The notes: generated from the sequence alone by a model not told the origin. A DNA stretch of 64,000 bases from JANXSF01 sp043745195 (GCA_043745195.1 JAYTTF010000285.1:1-64000); one strand, 5' to 3'; positions 45,101-53,886 are shown, numbered from the stretch's first letter. Translations and numbers: made by a program.

Positions 45101-46234
45101 ATGGATCAAACCCCAGTATCGTTTCAATGGCGCAATCCCTCGCAATCGGCCGGATTCCGTCGTGCAGTTTCTCTTCACGGACACACCTACTATTCCAAAG
45201 AGCTGCTTAACTTCATTCCTCGTTATGCAAGAAATATTCCCGGTTTAAAGCAAGCCGTGGAACGGAAGTGTGCGAAATACAAGCAAGTACACGGTGTGGA
45301 AATGGATTTCAATCGCGGATGGTGGACGCCTCCTGTTTCCCCGAAAGGCGCGTTTGCACTTGAGCAATCGCAAATTGCGCTATTGGGGATGGAAGCAATG
45401 ATCTCCCTTTCTGATCATGACGACATCCAAGCCCCGTTGGAATTGCAGGCTCGCAGTATCGCCGTTCCCATATCCGTCGAATGGACAGTACCGTTAAGCC
45501 AGAGCTTCATCCATTTGGGAATTCACAACCTGCCTGCGAACCTTGCGCCCGAGCTATTTAAAGAAATGCAATCCTTCACCGCGCACCCAGAGATGAAGAG
45601 ACTTTCGGAGTTATTATCGGCGCTGCATGAGATTCCCGAGATTCTGATCGTTCTTAATCATCCTTTGTGGGACGAACCAGGAATTGGCGACAAGCTGCAT
45701 CGCGACATGGTTGATTTGTTTTTGAAAGTGCACGGCGCGTATATCGACGCCCTGGAACTGAATGGCCTACGTCCCTGGACAGAAAATGCCGAGGTCAAAG
45801 CGCTTGCGGCAAGCCTTGGCAAGCCTTCCATTTCGGGGGGCGACCGTCACGCCACAGAGCCGAACGCCTGCTTAAACATTACAAACGCCGCAACGTTCTC
45901 AGAGTTCGTCTCAGAAATCCGCGACGGGCATTCGCATTTGTTGTTCATGCCACAATACAGCCAAGCGCCAGGAGCCCGCATTACGCATATGGTGATCGAA
46001 ATCATGGCGCATCATCAAGAGCACGATCTGGGGTGGGTGAACTGGTCCGACCGTGTTTTTTATCACACGTTGGACCGAGGAGTCTTATCGTTGACGGAAT
46101 GCTGGCTGGGCAAAGGACCCAGTATCGTGCAGGCGTTTGCATTTATCGCGGGAGTGATTAGCCACCGCCGAATCCGGCCAGCCGTTTCCTATGCTTTCGG
46201 ACCTGCTCAGGATTTCGCCAGCCCGGCGGTCTGA
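45101..46234 (+). CDS. PHP-domain-like metal-dependent hydrolase
   Basis: A 377-residue protein with scattered PHP-type metal ligands: SLHGHTYYS near residue 25, SLSDHDDI near 105, ILVLNHPLWDEP with NHP near 185 and ISGGDRHATEP near 245. The PHP superfamily includes phosphoesterases and histidinol phosphatases that bind up to three divalent metals. The long insertions between motifs and the C-terminal segment (about 290-377) are unlike common PHP enzymes. Substrate is unknown. It stands alone, followed by a possible hairpin terminator. Confidence 0.7.
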   Translation: MDQTPVSFQWRNPSQSAGFRRAVSLHGHTYYSKELLNFIPRYARNIPGLKQAVERKCAKYKQVHGVEMDFNRGWWTPPVSPKGAFALEQSQIALLGMEAMISLSDHDDIQAPLELQARSIAVPISVEWTVPLSQSFIHLGIHNLPANLAPELFKEMQSFTAHPEMKRLSELLSALHEIPEILIVLNHPLWDEPGIGDKLHRDMVDLFLKVHGAYIDALELNGLRPWTENAEVKALAASLGKPSISGGDRHATEPNACLNITNAATFSEFVSEIRDGHSHLLFMPQYSQAPGARITHMVIEIMAHHQEHDLGWVNWSDRVFYHTLDRGVLSLTECWLGKGPSIVQAFAFIAGVISHRRIRPAVSYAFGPAQDFASPAV

Positions 46235-46283
46235 ACGGACTCGCTTCGACGAATCAACTGCCTTTGTTTCTCAACTGCATTTC

Positions 46284-46299
46284 GCCGCGCCGAAGCGGC
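46284..46299 (+). terminator. Possible terminator hairpin
   Basis: GCCGC at 46284-46288 pairs with GCGGC at 46295-46299 around a six-base loop, followed by AT-rich TAAATAATTT. It lies 50 bases after the PHP-like gene. The lack of a proper T-run makes it uncertain. Confidence 0.35.
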
Positions 46300-46368
46300 C
46301 TAAATAATTTGATTAACTAAGACAAATCGCAACTCGCGTACCCTGTATGTTGAATGGAAGCAATTAAA

Positions 46369-46393
46369 TGGCGGTGAGGGTGGGATTTGAACC
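46369..46393 (-). repeat. 3'-terminal fragment of a tRNA gene (serine-like), attachment-site candidate
   Basis: On the minus strand 46393-46369 reads GGTTCAAATCCCACC followed by CTCACCGCCA. This gives the T-loop TTCAAAT, the 3' strand of the T-stem (CCCAC), the 3' acceptor strand (CCTCACC), G at position 73 and the encoded CCA. The acceptor and G73 fit a serine tRNA. Only the last two bases of the 5' T-stem (GG) fit; upstream sequence does not pair, so there is no complete tRNA. A duplicated 3' tRNA end is the classic remnant of integration by a tyrosine recombinase. In this orientation the element would lie toward higher coordinates, over the T6SS locus. Confidence 0.75.
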
Positions 46394-46550
46394 TCCGGCG
46401 CTTTTTGGAATCTGTAAGTTGCGGATTTCAGATACGTGATTGCCATGAGCGCCACCAATGCCAACGTGCATTGCACGCTGGAGATTCGGATTGATGGGCG
46501 GGAACAACACGGCGATACACAGTCACAACTCGTCTGGGGAAGCTCCAAAC

Positions 46551-48062
46551 TCACGCCCATGGATACTGCTTTTGTTCTAACAATCCCCAACGACCCATGA
46601 TTGTAAGAGTCAGGTGAACGAATTCTTCTCCGAAAATACAATGCAGTTCCGGCTGGGAGCGGGATCCATCCAGCGTTCGCACAAACGTCAACGCTTGGGG
46701 ATCAAGAGGGAGAGGCAAGTGGTAGGGAGTGGTCAGTGCATCGCGATGACCTGCCTCAAAGCGAGCCAGTGCGTGGGCCTTTGGGTAGTCAGGAACCCTG
46801 GTGTCATATGCAGGCTCCCGCAAGCGGAGGTCAACTTGCCCCGCCTCGAATAGCGTAATCAGATCGTCTGATAGCTGAGAGCGTGTGGCGGCCGGGGCGT
46901 CGCAGCCCTGCTTCGCGAGAAACTCCGTGGCCCTTCGGTGCAGTTCCTCCAGACGCATACCGCGCGGCCACTGCGCTGCCAATAAAACGATCGCCGCCTT
47001 AGTGATGGATGCGTTGAGGGTTATCTCCGCTCCGCCAGTACCATCGAAAAGTTCCACCACTTCGTCGATCAGATTGAACGGGTCCGCTTTGGCGTGGAGG
47101 GATGTGGCGAGGTGTACTTGTTCAAGAAGTTCGCGATGGGGCGTGGATACGCGAGGGGCATCGGCGCGGCAGAGGATGGAAGCGCGAAAGTAGCGGTGGC
47201 AGAGGAGGTCGGCGGTTTCCTCCTGCTCAATGCGGTCAAGATTTCGTTTCGCCAATGCGGCCTTTAACTCCTCGGGCACGCGGCCTTCCCAACGGCAGAA
47301 CTGGGCATCGGTCACATAGGCAAGCCCGTGGCGGCGCGCGCGGTCCACGAATTCTCCGAGCCAGAAACCGTCGTTCACTTCGGCGAGGTATTCATGGAAC
47401 ACGTAGAAGGGTTTTCCAAGGCGTACGCGTTCGAGTTCTTCGGATAGCAAGACGGCTGAGGCGTAGTTGGAGGTCGGCATGTCTTGCAAGAGTTGAGTGG
47501 CCACCTCGATTGCCTTTTGCGCCTTGTCTTCAATGGCGGCTTCGCGGACTGAGCGAGCACGGAGCAGGGTTTCGCGAACGAGGCGGCGGGTGGCCCATCC
47601 GGGTTGGGCGTTGTACGAGATGTAGGCGAGGCCGGAAGGGGTGAGGTTCCCGCGGCAGAAATCGAGGATGGCGTCGCGGGCGTCGTCGGGGACCCAGGAG
47701 TAGAGGCCATGGGCGACGATGTAGTCGGACGGTGGCAGGGTTGTTGGGTTGAGGTGGCGGACGTCGGCGTGGAGGAATTTAATGTTCGTTAGGCCGAGGG
47801 ATTCGGCGGCGTTGCGGGCTGAGTTTAGTTGCGCGGTGGAATTGTCTATGCCGAGGAAAGTGGATTCGGGGTGGTAGAAGGCCAACGCTAGGATGTTGGC
47901 TCCATCCCCGCAGCCTAGTTCGGCGAGATGGAAGGAATGCAATGTCGACTGGGCTGCATTCTGCCAGTGGGCACATAACTGAAGGTGAATCGGAGACGCA
48001 AGTGGAACCGTGGCGCTGCGGTAGGAAACGGCATCATAAGGAGTTTTTATACTAACCAACAT
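46551..48062 (-). CDS. SAM-dependent methyltransferase with regulatory domain
   Basis: A 503-residue protein. The class I methyltransferase domain is at about 40-200 (motif I LAELGCGDGANILALA, motif II acidic end FLGIDNS, post-motif YIVAHGLYSWVPD). It is followed by a methyltransferase regulatory domain (about 210-300; ASAVLLSEELERVRLGKPFYVFHEYLAEVNDGFWLGEF) and a C-terminal winged-helix-like part (about 400-503). Members occur near envelope and surface-polymer genes. GC content looks higher than in the genes before it. It is the last gene of the T6SS region next to the tRNA fragment, and could modify a secreted product or be unrelated cargo. Confidence 0.82.
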   Translation of the reverse strand: MLVSIKTPYDAVSYRSATVPLASPIHLQLCAHWQNAAQSTLHSFHLAELGCGDGANILALAFYHPESTFLGIDNSTAQLNSARNAAESLGLTNIKFLHADVRHLNPTTLPPSDYIVAHGLYSWVPDDARDAILDFCRGNLTPSGLAYISYNAQPGWATRRLVRETLLRARSVREAAIEDKAQKAIEVATQLLQDMPTSNYASAVLLSEELERVRLGKPFYVFHEYLAEVNDGFWLGEFVDRARRHGLAYVTDAQFCRWEGRVPEELKAALAKRNLDRIEQEETADLLCHRYFRASILCRADAPRVSTPHRELLEQVHLATSLHAKADPFNLIDEVVELFDGTGGAEITLNASITKAAIVLLAAQWPRGMRLEELHRRATEFLAKQGCDAPAATRSQLSDDLITLFEAGQVDLRLREPAYDTRVPDYPKAHALARFEAGHRDALTTPYHLPLPLDPQALTFVRTLDGSRSQPELHCIFGEEFVHLTLTIMGRWGLLEQKQYPWA

Positions 48063-48134
48063 TGACGTAATGTGAAAAATATTTCGTCGAGGCTCTTCTG
48101 CGATTGACGAAAAGATTCCCGGGAGCTGTGGCCG

Positions 48135-49046
48135 CTAGCGATCAAAATAAGCAAGCCAATCTGCGGTAATTTCTTCGTCCGGGAATTTCTTGCTATTTAG
48201 AAGAAAAGCTGGATGGTCATGGTTTCTTAGGGCAGCGACTGCTGAACCAACCTTATGGTATGACGCGAGATCATCCTGCCGGTTTACATCGCCGATAGTG
48301 GGTTCCTTACCCGCAATTACGAGTACTCCTTTGGGAAGTATGTCCACGAAGATCCCTTCGTTACTTAGTCTAGCTACCAGCGGATTCGAGCCCCCTATCG
48401 TTTCAAGCAAATTATTTCCTACAAGCGTGAGCCAGTTTACCCGCTTTAACCCAAAGGGAATCGCCATTAAAGTGATTGCCACTTCTGGTAACTCAATGCC
48501 CGGATAACGTTTCGATATTATGCTCATCTCCTTTCGTGAGGAGACTGCGTATCGGCCCTTGTGATCCCAGTTGATGGCGTAACCTCCACACCCCGAATGA
48601 AATTCCAAATCTCCAACAAGGTTCTTTGCCAAGTTAACCAACTTCACAGGATCGTCTTGAATGAATCCAATAGGCAACACGAGTCGAAGCATGCCGGCGG
48701 GATTCTCCGGATATTCGACGGCCCAAAAGTGCAGGGCTGTATCTGAAGGCAAATCCGCGTCAGTACCGCTCTCTAAAGAGAGCGTCATTATGTCTCTCGA
48801 CCTATCCGGCTGAGAAAGCCAAGCGGGAAGGAGGTTTAAAGTATTACCGGTTACGGCCTCATACGGTCCCATCTCCTCGGTTGCGTAAAACTTCACCTTG
48901 CTTTTGATGATGTCCAGTGCTTTGGAATAAAAATTCGCTACTCCCTCGCTATGGTCGAAAACTGAACCTGTCCAATACACTGTTAGATCAAGGCACAGCT
49001 TCATATATTCAACGTCGTTCTTTACGAAAATTAGATTGTTACTCAC
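48135..49046 (-). CDS. DUF3396-family protein, probable T6SS immunity protein
   Basis: A 303-residue cytoplasmic protein with DUF3396 features: MTLSLESGTDADLPSDTALHFWAVE, LEFHSGCGGYAINWDHKGRY, MSIISKRYPGIELPE and KRVNWLTLVGNNLLETIGG. DUF3396 proteins are known as immunity partners of T6SS and polymorphic-toxin nucleases. It lies 76 bases downstream of the PAAR-like nuclease gene, on the same strand, which is the usual place for the cognate immunity gene. Base composition seems lower in GC than the surrounding T6SS genes, typical for toxin/immunity modules that are exchanged. Direct inhibition of the neighbouring toxin is inferred. Confidence 0.8.
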   Translation of the reverse strand: MSNNLIFVKNDVEYMKLCLDLTVYWTGSVFDHSEGVANFYSKALDIIKSKVKFYATEEMGPYEAVTGNTLNLLPAWLSQPDRSRDIMTLSLESGTDADLPSDTALHFWAVEYPENPAGMLRLVLPIGFIQDDPVKLVNLAKNLVGDLEFHSGCGGYAINWDHKGRYAVSSRKEMSIISKRYPGIELPEVAITLMAIPFGLKRVNWLTLVGNNLLETIGGSNPLVARLSNEGIFVDILPKGVLVIAGKEPTIGDVNRQDDLASYHKVGSAVAALRNHDHPAFLLNSKKFPDEEITADWLAYFDR

Positions 49047-49122
49047 TGGGTGTCCTTTTGGTACGCGCTTTGATCATTTCAGAAGCCAGTTACGCCAACT
49101 CTTTGAACATGGTCCACTGTTT

Positions 49123-49908
49123 CTAGCAGTCACAATTCTCTTCACTAATTTCGTATGGCGTGCGTCCTGCAAGTCTGGTCTGCCGTTCGAACTGGTCGTT
49201 ACGCCAGCGATCCCCTGGCCCCTTAAAGTCGAAACACTGTGCCGGCCGCCCTTCCCCAAGATACAAAGCCGCGTCAGGGATTGTTACCCTCTCAACACCA
49301 TTAAAAACATGGGATACACGCGTTTCCGGGGCAAACTTGAGTCCCATTTTATTCAGCTTAGGGTTGTCCTTGAGTCGCTGTTCAAGCGTATAAGAGCTCT
49401 TCCAGTTTTTCAGTTCCTTGCAGAACTCCTCGCAAAGAACCTCAGCTGCTTCCTCAACTTTTTTCTGATCGGCTTGGTCCAAACCCACCATCGTCGCCCC
49501 GGTATTCGGAGGACTTCCGCTCGGCCCGCAGTTGTTCAGCATAGGCTCACCCAACTGGTGAACATTCTTACCCTCAATCTGAACCGTCAACGATCCAAAC
49601 GTGATGAACTTGGTCGGCCCGTGCGTATTGGCGGAAATCAAACCACCGCCGGTCCCTTTGCTGGCCATGTCTCCCATGCTCTCGAACGTCGCTCTGCGGA
49701 TGGCGACTTTGCAACTCTCGATTTCGACGGTGGTTGAGTAATCCTTAGGAGAGTTTCCCGACTTGCCGATGTTGGGCAATGGCGAAGGAACAAATGGCGC
49801 AGGCGGGCCAGGCATCTTACACACGTTCGGAGTCGTTACCTTGGCAATGCCCATGCTGCCAGTAGTAACCGGCGTCTTAGGCGGATTTACACCGACGCTA
49901 ATGGACAC
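49123..49908 (-). CDS. PAAR-like (DUF4150) T6SS effector with PD-(D/E)XK nuclease-like C-terminus
   Basis: A 261-residue two-part effector. Residues 1-130 are a DUF4150 PAAR-like domain (NPPKTPVTTGSMGIAKVTTPNVC, GLISANTHGPTKFITFGSLTVQIEGKNV, MLNNCGPSGSPPNTG) that caps the VgrG spike. Residues about 145-261 form a helical linker and a restriction-endonuclease-like fold with the motif Pro211-Asp212 followed 14 residues later by Asp227-Phe-Lys229, then NDQFERQT. This matches the PD-(D/E)XK catalytic pattern. The C-terminus has Cys259/Cys261 and a Cys pair at 159/163. It would be injected and cut nucleic acids of rivals. The neighbouring DUF3396 gene is the probable immunity gene. Confidence 0.82.
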   Translation of the reverse strand: MSISVGVNPPKTPVTTGSMGIAKVTTPNVCKMPGPPAPFVPSPLPNIGKSGNSPKDYSTTVEIESCKVAIRRATFESMGDMASKGTGGGLISANTHGPTKFITFGSLTVQIEGKNVHQLGEPMLNNCGPSGSPPNTGATMVGLDQADQKKVEEAAEVLCEEFCKELKNWKSSYTLEQRLKDNPKLNKMGLKFAPETRVSHVFNGVERVTIPDAALYLGEGRPAQCFDFKGPGDRWRNDQFERQTRLAGRTPYEISEENCDC

Positions 49909-50986
49909 GCGTAATCCTCCCTACGCTATCTTTCCCACTCCCATCAAACTCCAACACCGCCGCTCCGCGCAAGCCGCCTTCGGAACTCGCCCATACCATC
50001 GTTCTGGGGCCCTTCTCTAAACCTCGAGCGGCTGCCTGGCAGGCGAGCATGGCAAACAGCGGACCCGAGGCGGCGCCCATGTCGCCCCAGCAGGCTGCTG
50101 GAGCCACATATCCGGTCGGGTCATCGAAGTACATTCCTAATCGGAGGCAGACGAATCCCCACTCCTCTCCGCGGTACCGCTCGCTGTTCATGTCGCAGAT
50201 CAACTCATTGATGGATTCACCCCTGGCATGGACCTCACTGGAGGCGTCTCGCACGGTGGCGGTCAGGCCTTCGCCGAGGCATATGTCCGAGGTCTTGATC
50301 AGTTTGGTCTCTCTGCCGACCGCAGCCGAGCGAATTCGCGCCAAAGGAAACAGACCCATTCGCCGCCAGGCCCGTTCCGACATGACCAAACAGAATCCAG
50401 CGCCTTCACCCGGCACGAATCCTGAGCGTGAGACGGAGCCTACCAGTTGCCTATTCTCGTCAAGCCACTCCATGGTGTCCGGGTGAAAATAGCTTTCCAC
50501 GCCGCCGACCAAGCACGCTTCCAGCGCGCCGGTTTGAATCTGTTGGGTTGCGGTTGCCAGCGCCGACAGTCCTGCGGCGTGTCCCTCGACGATCATGTTC
50601 ACTTCGGAGATTGCCAGGGGAAGGCCTTCGATTTGGGAGAGACCGGATCGAACGGCCCACGCGTCCTCTTCCGTGAAGCCGGGCCGGAGTTCGGGAAGGC
50701 CGACATAAAGAGGCAGTCTTAACCGGGACGGAGCGGCACCCTTGAGAGGTTCGCAGGCTTCGCGTAAAGCGGATTCGGCCAGAGCAAGAAGTCTCAATGG
50801 GCCGGTCAGGGTCGGGTCCAGCCGAGGGTCGAGTGCTCCTGGCATTGGATCGCCGACGCGGTCGATCATATACGGATGCTCAGCCAACCGGGTAATTCCG
50901 GCACGCACAGCCGCCGCCGCGGGCGCGGACCGCAGTCCCACAGGCGTCCGTGCGCCGGTAGCAACGATGCTGACTGAAGTAGCCAT
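49898..50986 (-). CDS. Beta-ketoacyl synthase-like protein lacking usual catalytic residues, T6SS-linked
   Basis: A 362-residue thiolase-fold protein. Its layout (N-terminal VSIVATGARTPVG, later LVGGVESYFHPDTMEW, SRSGFVPGEGAGFCLVMSE and C-terminal WGDMGAASGPLFAMLACQAA, SSEGGLRGAAVLEF) is that of beta-ketoacyl synthases. At the nucleophile position the usual Cys is absent: residues 134-143 read EGHAAGLSAL. The family HxxAASG His is replaced (GDMGAASG). It therefore probably does not condense acyl chains and may be a loading or scaffolding protein for the effector. It overlaps the PAAR-like gene by 11 bases and the DUF2169 gene by one base. Confidence 0.72.
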   Translation of the reverse strand: MATSVSIVATGARTPVGLRSAPAAAAVRAGITRLAEHPYMIDRVGDPMPGALDPRLDPTLTGPLRLLALAESALREACEPLKGAAPSRLRLPLYVGLPELRPGFTEEDAWAVRSGLSQIEGLPLAISEVNMIVEGHAAGLSALATATQQIQTGALEACLVGGVESYFHPDTMEWLDENRQLVGSVSRSGFVPGEGAGFCLVMSERAWRRMGLFPLARIRSAAVGRETKLIKTSDICLGEGLTATVRDASSEVHARGESINELICDMNSERYRGEEWGFVCLRLGMYFDDPTGYVAPAACWGDMGAASGPLFAMLACQAAARGLEKGPRTMVWASSEGGLRGAAVLEFDGSGKDSVGRITRVH

Positions 50987-51987
50987 CAGATGAACCGTTT
51001 CTCACGGACAATTGTCTCGTCCAAATAGTCTACATCCGTGCGGCACAGAAGGGACGTCTGCCAAACCATGATCACACGGGGAAAATCGGGTTCAATAATC
51101 ACTGTGGCCAGACGGCTGCGATGCTCTTCGGTGCGTCCGGAGATCCGCGTGCTGAAAATAAAATAAGCCTTTGGCAAAGTGAATTGCAACCAGCCGGTTG
51201 GCGTTAGGTTCGTGAGTTGGACCAGTTCCTCTCCGCGCAAATAGGTGTCGGAGTTCTGATCCTGCGGAGCGCAGAGAAGAGACCGGGAATCCCAATCCAG
51301 GGGGAGAAGCGGAAGGCGGCTTTGCTGCCAACCCTCGTCATAAGTTCCACCAAACTCGCGCCGGGGCGACCAGAAGCTGTCGATGGCGCCGAAGCCCGCC
51401 GGCCCATCCTTTTCAATGTTCCCGTTGGGGTACTCGAAATTGGGTAGAGGCTGCCCTCTATGATGGCTGGCATGAGCCACGACGCCGCAGCCAATGGGGT
51501 TTCTTGCGTCCATCCGCTGGTTGGCGGGATCTGGATCTTGGCAATCGTAGCCGCCATAGGCACGCTCGTAGCCGATGGGAATTTGCGTGATTGGCTCCGG
51601 CTCTGAATGCTCCAACACGAACCCTTCGCCCCAAGTTCGATTGCCTAGCACGCGGATCGCCTTGTGCATGCCGCCTACATGGGCCTCCACTAGAAAGTCA
51701 GTACTTGGACGTCCGTTAGGAGCATAAGCTGTCGCGTTGAGCAAGATATCCGTCGTTGGCTTGGTGGCAACGATGTCCGCATCGTAACGCAGGCTGGATA
51801 TTCCGGGCTCGCCGGTGTACTCCGGCATGAGCAGGGGCTCGAGTTGCTCGTCGGCTAATGCGGTGCTGCCGTCTGACTTGATGTCGAAGGTCCCCTTTAC
51901 AGCCACTATCCATTCGTGAACGCCATCTTTGTCGCGGCCCCAACCTCTGCCGACCTTATATGGTGTTTGGTTTCTTATGGCCCACAT
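50986..51987 (-). CDS. DUF2169 family T6SS-associated adaptor
   Basis: A 333-residue protein beginning MWAIRNQTPYKVGRGWGRDKDG, the standard start of DUF2169 proteins. WIVAVKGTFDIK, KPTTDILLNATAYAPNGRP, PIGYERAYGGYD and NPIGCGVVAHASHH fit the family. DUF2169 proteins are encoded beside VgrG/PAAR effectors and behave as adaptors or chaperones for loading them on the spike. The ATG at 51987 is preferred to the one at 52011 because it removes the overlap with the upstream gene and matches the family start. The stop overlaps the next ATG (TGATG). Confidence 0.87.
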   Translation of the reverse strand: MWAIRNQTPYKVGRGWGRDKDGVHEWIVAVKGTFDIKSDGSTALADEQLEPLLMPEYTGEPGISSLRYDADIVATKPTTDILLNATAYAPNGRPSTDFLVEAHVGGMHKAIRVLGNRTWGEGFVLEHSEPEPITQIPIGYERAYGGYDCQDPDPANQRMDARNPIGCGVVAHASHHRGQPLPNFEYPNGNIEKDGPAGFGAIDSFWSPRREFGGTYDEGWQQSRLPLLPLDWDSRSLLCAPQDQNSDTYLRGEELVQLTNLTPTGWLQFTLPKAYFIFSTRISGRTEEHRSRLATVIIEPDFPRVIMVWQTSLLCRTDVDYLDETIVREKRFI

Positions 51988-51995
51988 AGTAAGGC

Positions 51996-53342
51996 TTACG
52001 CTCCAACCCACGACAACTGAGCATCTTTCGACTCTGCAAGCGAAGCGATTTGGCGGCGCTGCCGCAAAGAGAAAGAGTCCGTTGAAACATGTTGCGCCCC
52101 GCCAGTGCGAATGTCAAGCTCCAATGCCACTCCATGCCGCCGCCACATGGATCCGACCTCCAGGGCATTCACGAGGGCTGCGACGGAATGAGGACGTCCC
52201 AGAATGTTGCGCTGGCTCTGCGCCAGTTTCCCAATGTTCTGCTTCCACCACTTGATGATGACTTCCACGTTCGGAACCGGCAGATTGTCCACGCCGTCGA
52301 GGTCTAGCTCAGCGCCCAGATCCTCGTCCTCAAGCGGTGGCAGCGTTTCATCCTCGCCGGGTTCAGCCGTTGGCGTCTGAAATTTCTGCTCATTCAAATC
52401 AAACCCACCAATCCACGATAGTGCCTCGGCTGCCGCCTTGGCCACACGCACATTTTTGCTCTCAAGATGCGCTAGACACGCTGCGCCAGCTTGTTCTGTC
52501 CCGCAGAATCCCAGTGCCCACAGAATCCACTCGGTGCGCTTCGGATCTTCTAATTGCGCATACAGCAATTGATGATCGGTGGGCTGGCCGAGAATTGCAA
52601 CCAGCAACAGAAGATTAAGATCGTCCACTTCCGCCTCTTGCGCCGATTGAAGACAAAGCCTCCAAGCTATGTAGGAACCCAACGCGAGGCTCGCCTTCAT
52701 GGCGTTCGCCCGCACTTGGGGATGATCCGACCGAAGATGCATCTCCGCAATACCGGCAAACTCTTGATGACCGAATCGAGCGGCTGCATCTAGAGCGGCA
52801 CTGAGTAGTTGCAGGTCCTTGGATTCGATACAGTCTCGAAGCAAATTACCTACATCCACCCCACGCCCGGTGAGGATTTCCAGAAGGGCCGCTCTTTCCG
52901 GTTCCGCCTTCGACCTGCGAAACCGTTCCAGCAACATCCCATCAAGCGGTTCCACGCTCGCCAGCGTCAATGCGCGAGCAAGCGCCTGTTGCAGAGGTCC
53001 CTCGGCATGCAGCGCCGTATCGATGACGCACGCGGCGGTTTCTGCCTCCTCGCTAAGGAGCAACGCTAATGCCGCCACCTTAGCTCGCGCAGGTTCTTCG
53101 GCGTTCGCCAACTCTGGATGCAAGATGCGCGCAGCGACCTCGGGTCCACCCACCACCAAGCCGTCAATGTGCGCCTCAAGCCGCCGCTCAAGTGTTTTGC
53201 CAAGCTCGGTCAGGTTATATTTCGGCGAGTGCAATGCCCTCTCCCATTGCCCAAAAAGAAACTCCGCTTCATCGAAGTGTTCCTGGACAACGTCCCACAG
53301 AATCAAGCCAATTTTGGACTGCAGAAGGGGCATCACGCTCAT
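51996..53342 (-). CDS. TIGR02270-family HEAT-repeat protein
   Basis: A 448-residue helical protein. The N-terminus (VQEHFDEAEFLFGQWERAL, LERRLEAHIDGLVVGG) is typical of the TIGR02270 family found in T6SS loci. HEAT/PBS-like helix pairs cover about 60-320 (HPELANAEEPARAKVAALALLL, HLRSDHPQVRANAMKASLALG, LESKNVRVAKAAAEALSWIGG). It has no catalytic motif and is probably a scaffold in effector handling. It sits between a DUF6484-like gene and DUF2169, with gaps of about 5 and 8 bases, so all are one transcription unit. Confidence 0.85.
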   Translation of the reverse strand: MSVMPLLQSKIGLILWDVVQEHFDEAEFLFGQWERALHSPKYNLTELGKTLERRLEAHIDGLVVGGPEVAARILHPELANAEEPARAKVAALALLLSEEAETAACVIDTALHAEGPLQQALARALTLASVEPLDGMLLERFRRSKAEPERAALLEILTGRGVDVGNLLRDCIESKDLQLLSAALDAAARFGHQEFAGIAEMHLRSDHPQVRANAMKASLALGSYIAWRLCLQSAQEAEVDDLNLLLLVAILGQPTDHQLLYAQLEDPKRTEWILWALGFCGTEQAGAACLAHLESKNVRVAKAAAEALSWIGGFDLNEQKFQTPTAEPGEDETLPPLEDEDLGAELDLDGVDNLPVPNVEVIIKWWKQNIGKLAQSQRNILGRPHSVAALVNALEVGSMWRRHGVALELDIRTGGAQHVSTDSFSLRQRRQIASLAESKDAQLSWVGA

Positions 53343-53346
53343 TGCC

Positions 53347-53886
53347 TCAGTTGATCAGAACCACGCCACCCTTGATGCGGTTTGTTCCCTTCGACCTGGT
53401 CTCCACATAGGCACCACGCACGACCACGCGGCCGTTACGGCGAAGAGTGATGCTTGCTTCCCCGCAACGCAGGATCACTTCGTCCTGGCCCTCTATCTCT
53501 ATGCGCTTGCCGTTTATCTTTAGATCGAGTTTCGGTTCGTCCGCCGCCCCAGCAGTGGAATCCTTCGGCAGGCTTGGTTCACCTCTGCCCTCAACGACGT
53601 GCGTTACGAGCCATTCCGGCCAGTTGTCAGGGCGATGTAGTAACACAAGGTCCCCTCGTTCCAAGGAAAGACCTTTCACCACGCACAGTGAGCGTTCCTG
53701 CAAAATTCCATCGAGGGTTCGCCAGCGGATCAGCGCGCGGCCGGGGAAATTCGGGGGAGCGCTATCAAGGACATCTCCCACAAGAGATGAGGGCGCCGAC
53801 GCAAGATTCCTGCCGTTCTCCGCCTCGTCCATCAACTGGCAAGAAGCAGCCTCAACCTCTGATGTAAGAACCTTGGATCGCTTCAT
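53347..53886 (-). CDS. DUF6484-like T6SS-associated protein
   Basis: A 179-residue protein. The middle part (LVGDVLDSAPPNFPGRALIRWRTLDG, GDLVLLHRPDNWPEWLVTHVVEG) matches small beta-barrel DUF6484 domains, and the C-terminus (INGKRIEIEGQDEVILRCGEASITLRRNGRVVVRGAYV) is a short beta-helix like the VgrG tail seen in PAAR/VgrG partners. It may help extend or cap the spike. The start at ATG 53886 is favoured by GAGGTGA eight bases upstream; a GTG at 53898 is in frame. It lies 74 bases after the TssK gene. Confidence 0.75.
   Translation of the reverse strand: MKRSKVLTSEVEAASCQLMDEAENGRNLASAPSSLVGDVLDSAPPNFPGRALIRWRTLDGILQERSLCVVKGLSLERGDLVLLHRPDNWPEWLVTHVVEGRGEPSLPKDSTAGAADEPKLDLKINGKRIEIEGQDEVILRCGEASITLRRNGRVVVRGAYVETRSKGTNRIKGGVVLIN

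Noticed and set aside
46369..46450. Complete tRNA gene
   Set aside because: Only the 3' end is present; upstream bases do not form the T, anticodon, D or acceptor stems.
46446..46601. 51-codon plus-strand frame MSATNANV...
   Set aside because: Overlaps the end of the methyltransferase on the other strand and has no ribosome binding site. A palindrome CGTGCA-T-TGCACG at 46465-46477 inside it was noted but has no assigned role.
47102..47644. 180-codon arginine-rich plus-strand frame
   Set aside because: Antisense shadow of the GC-rich methyltransferase gene.
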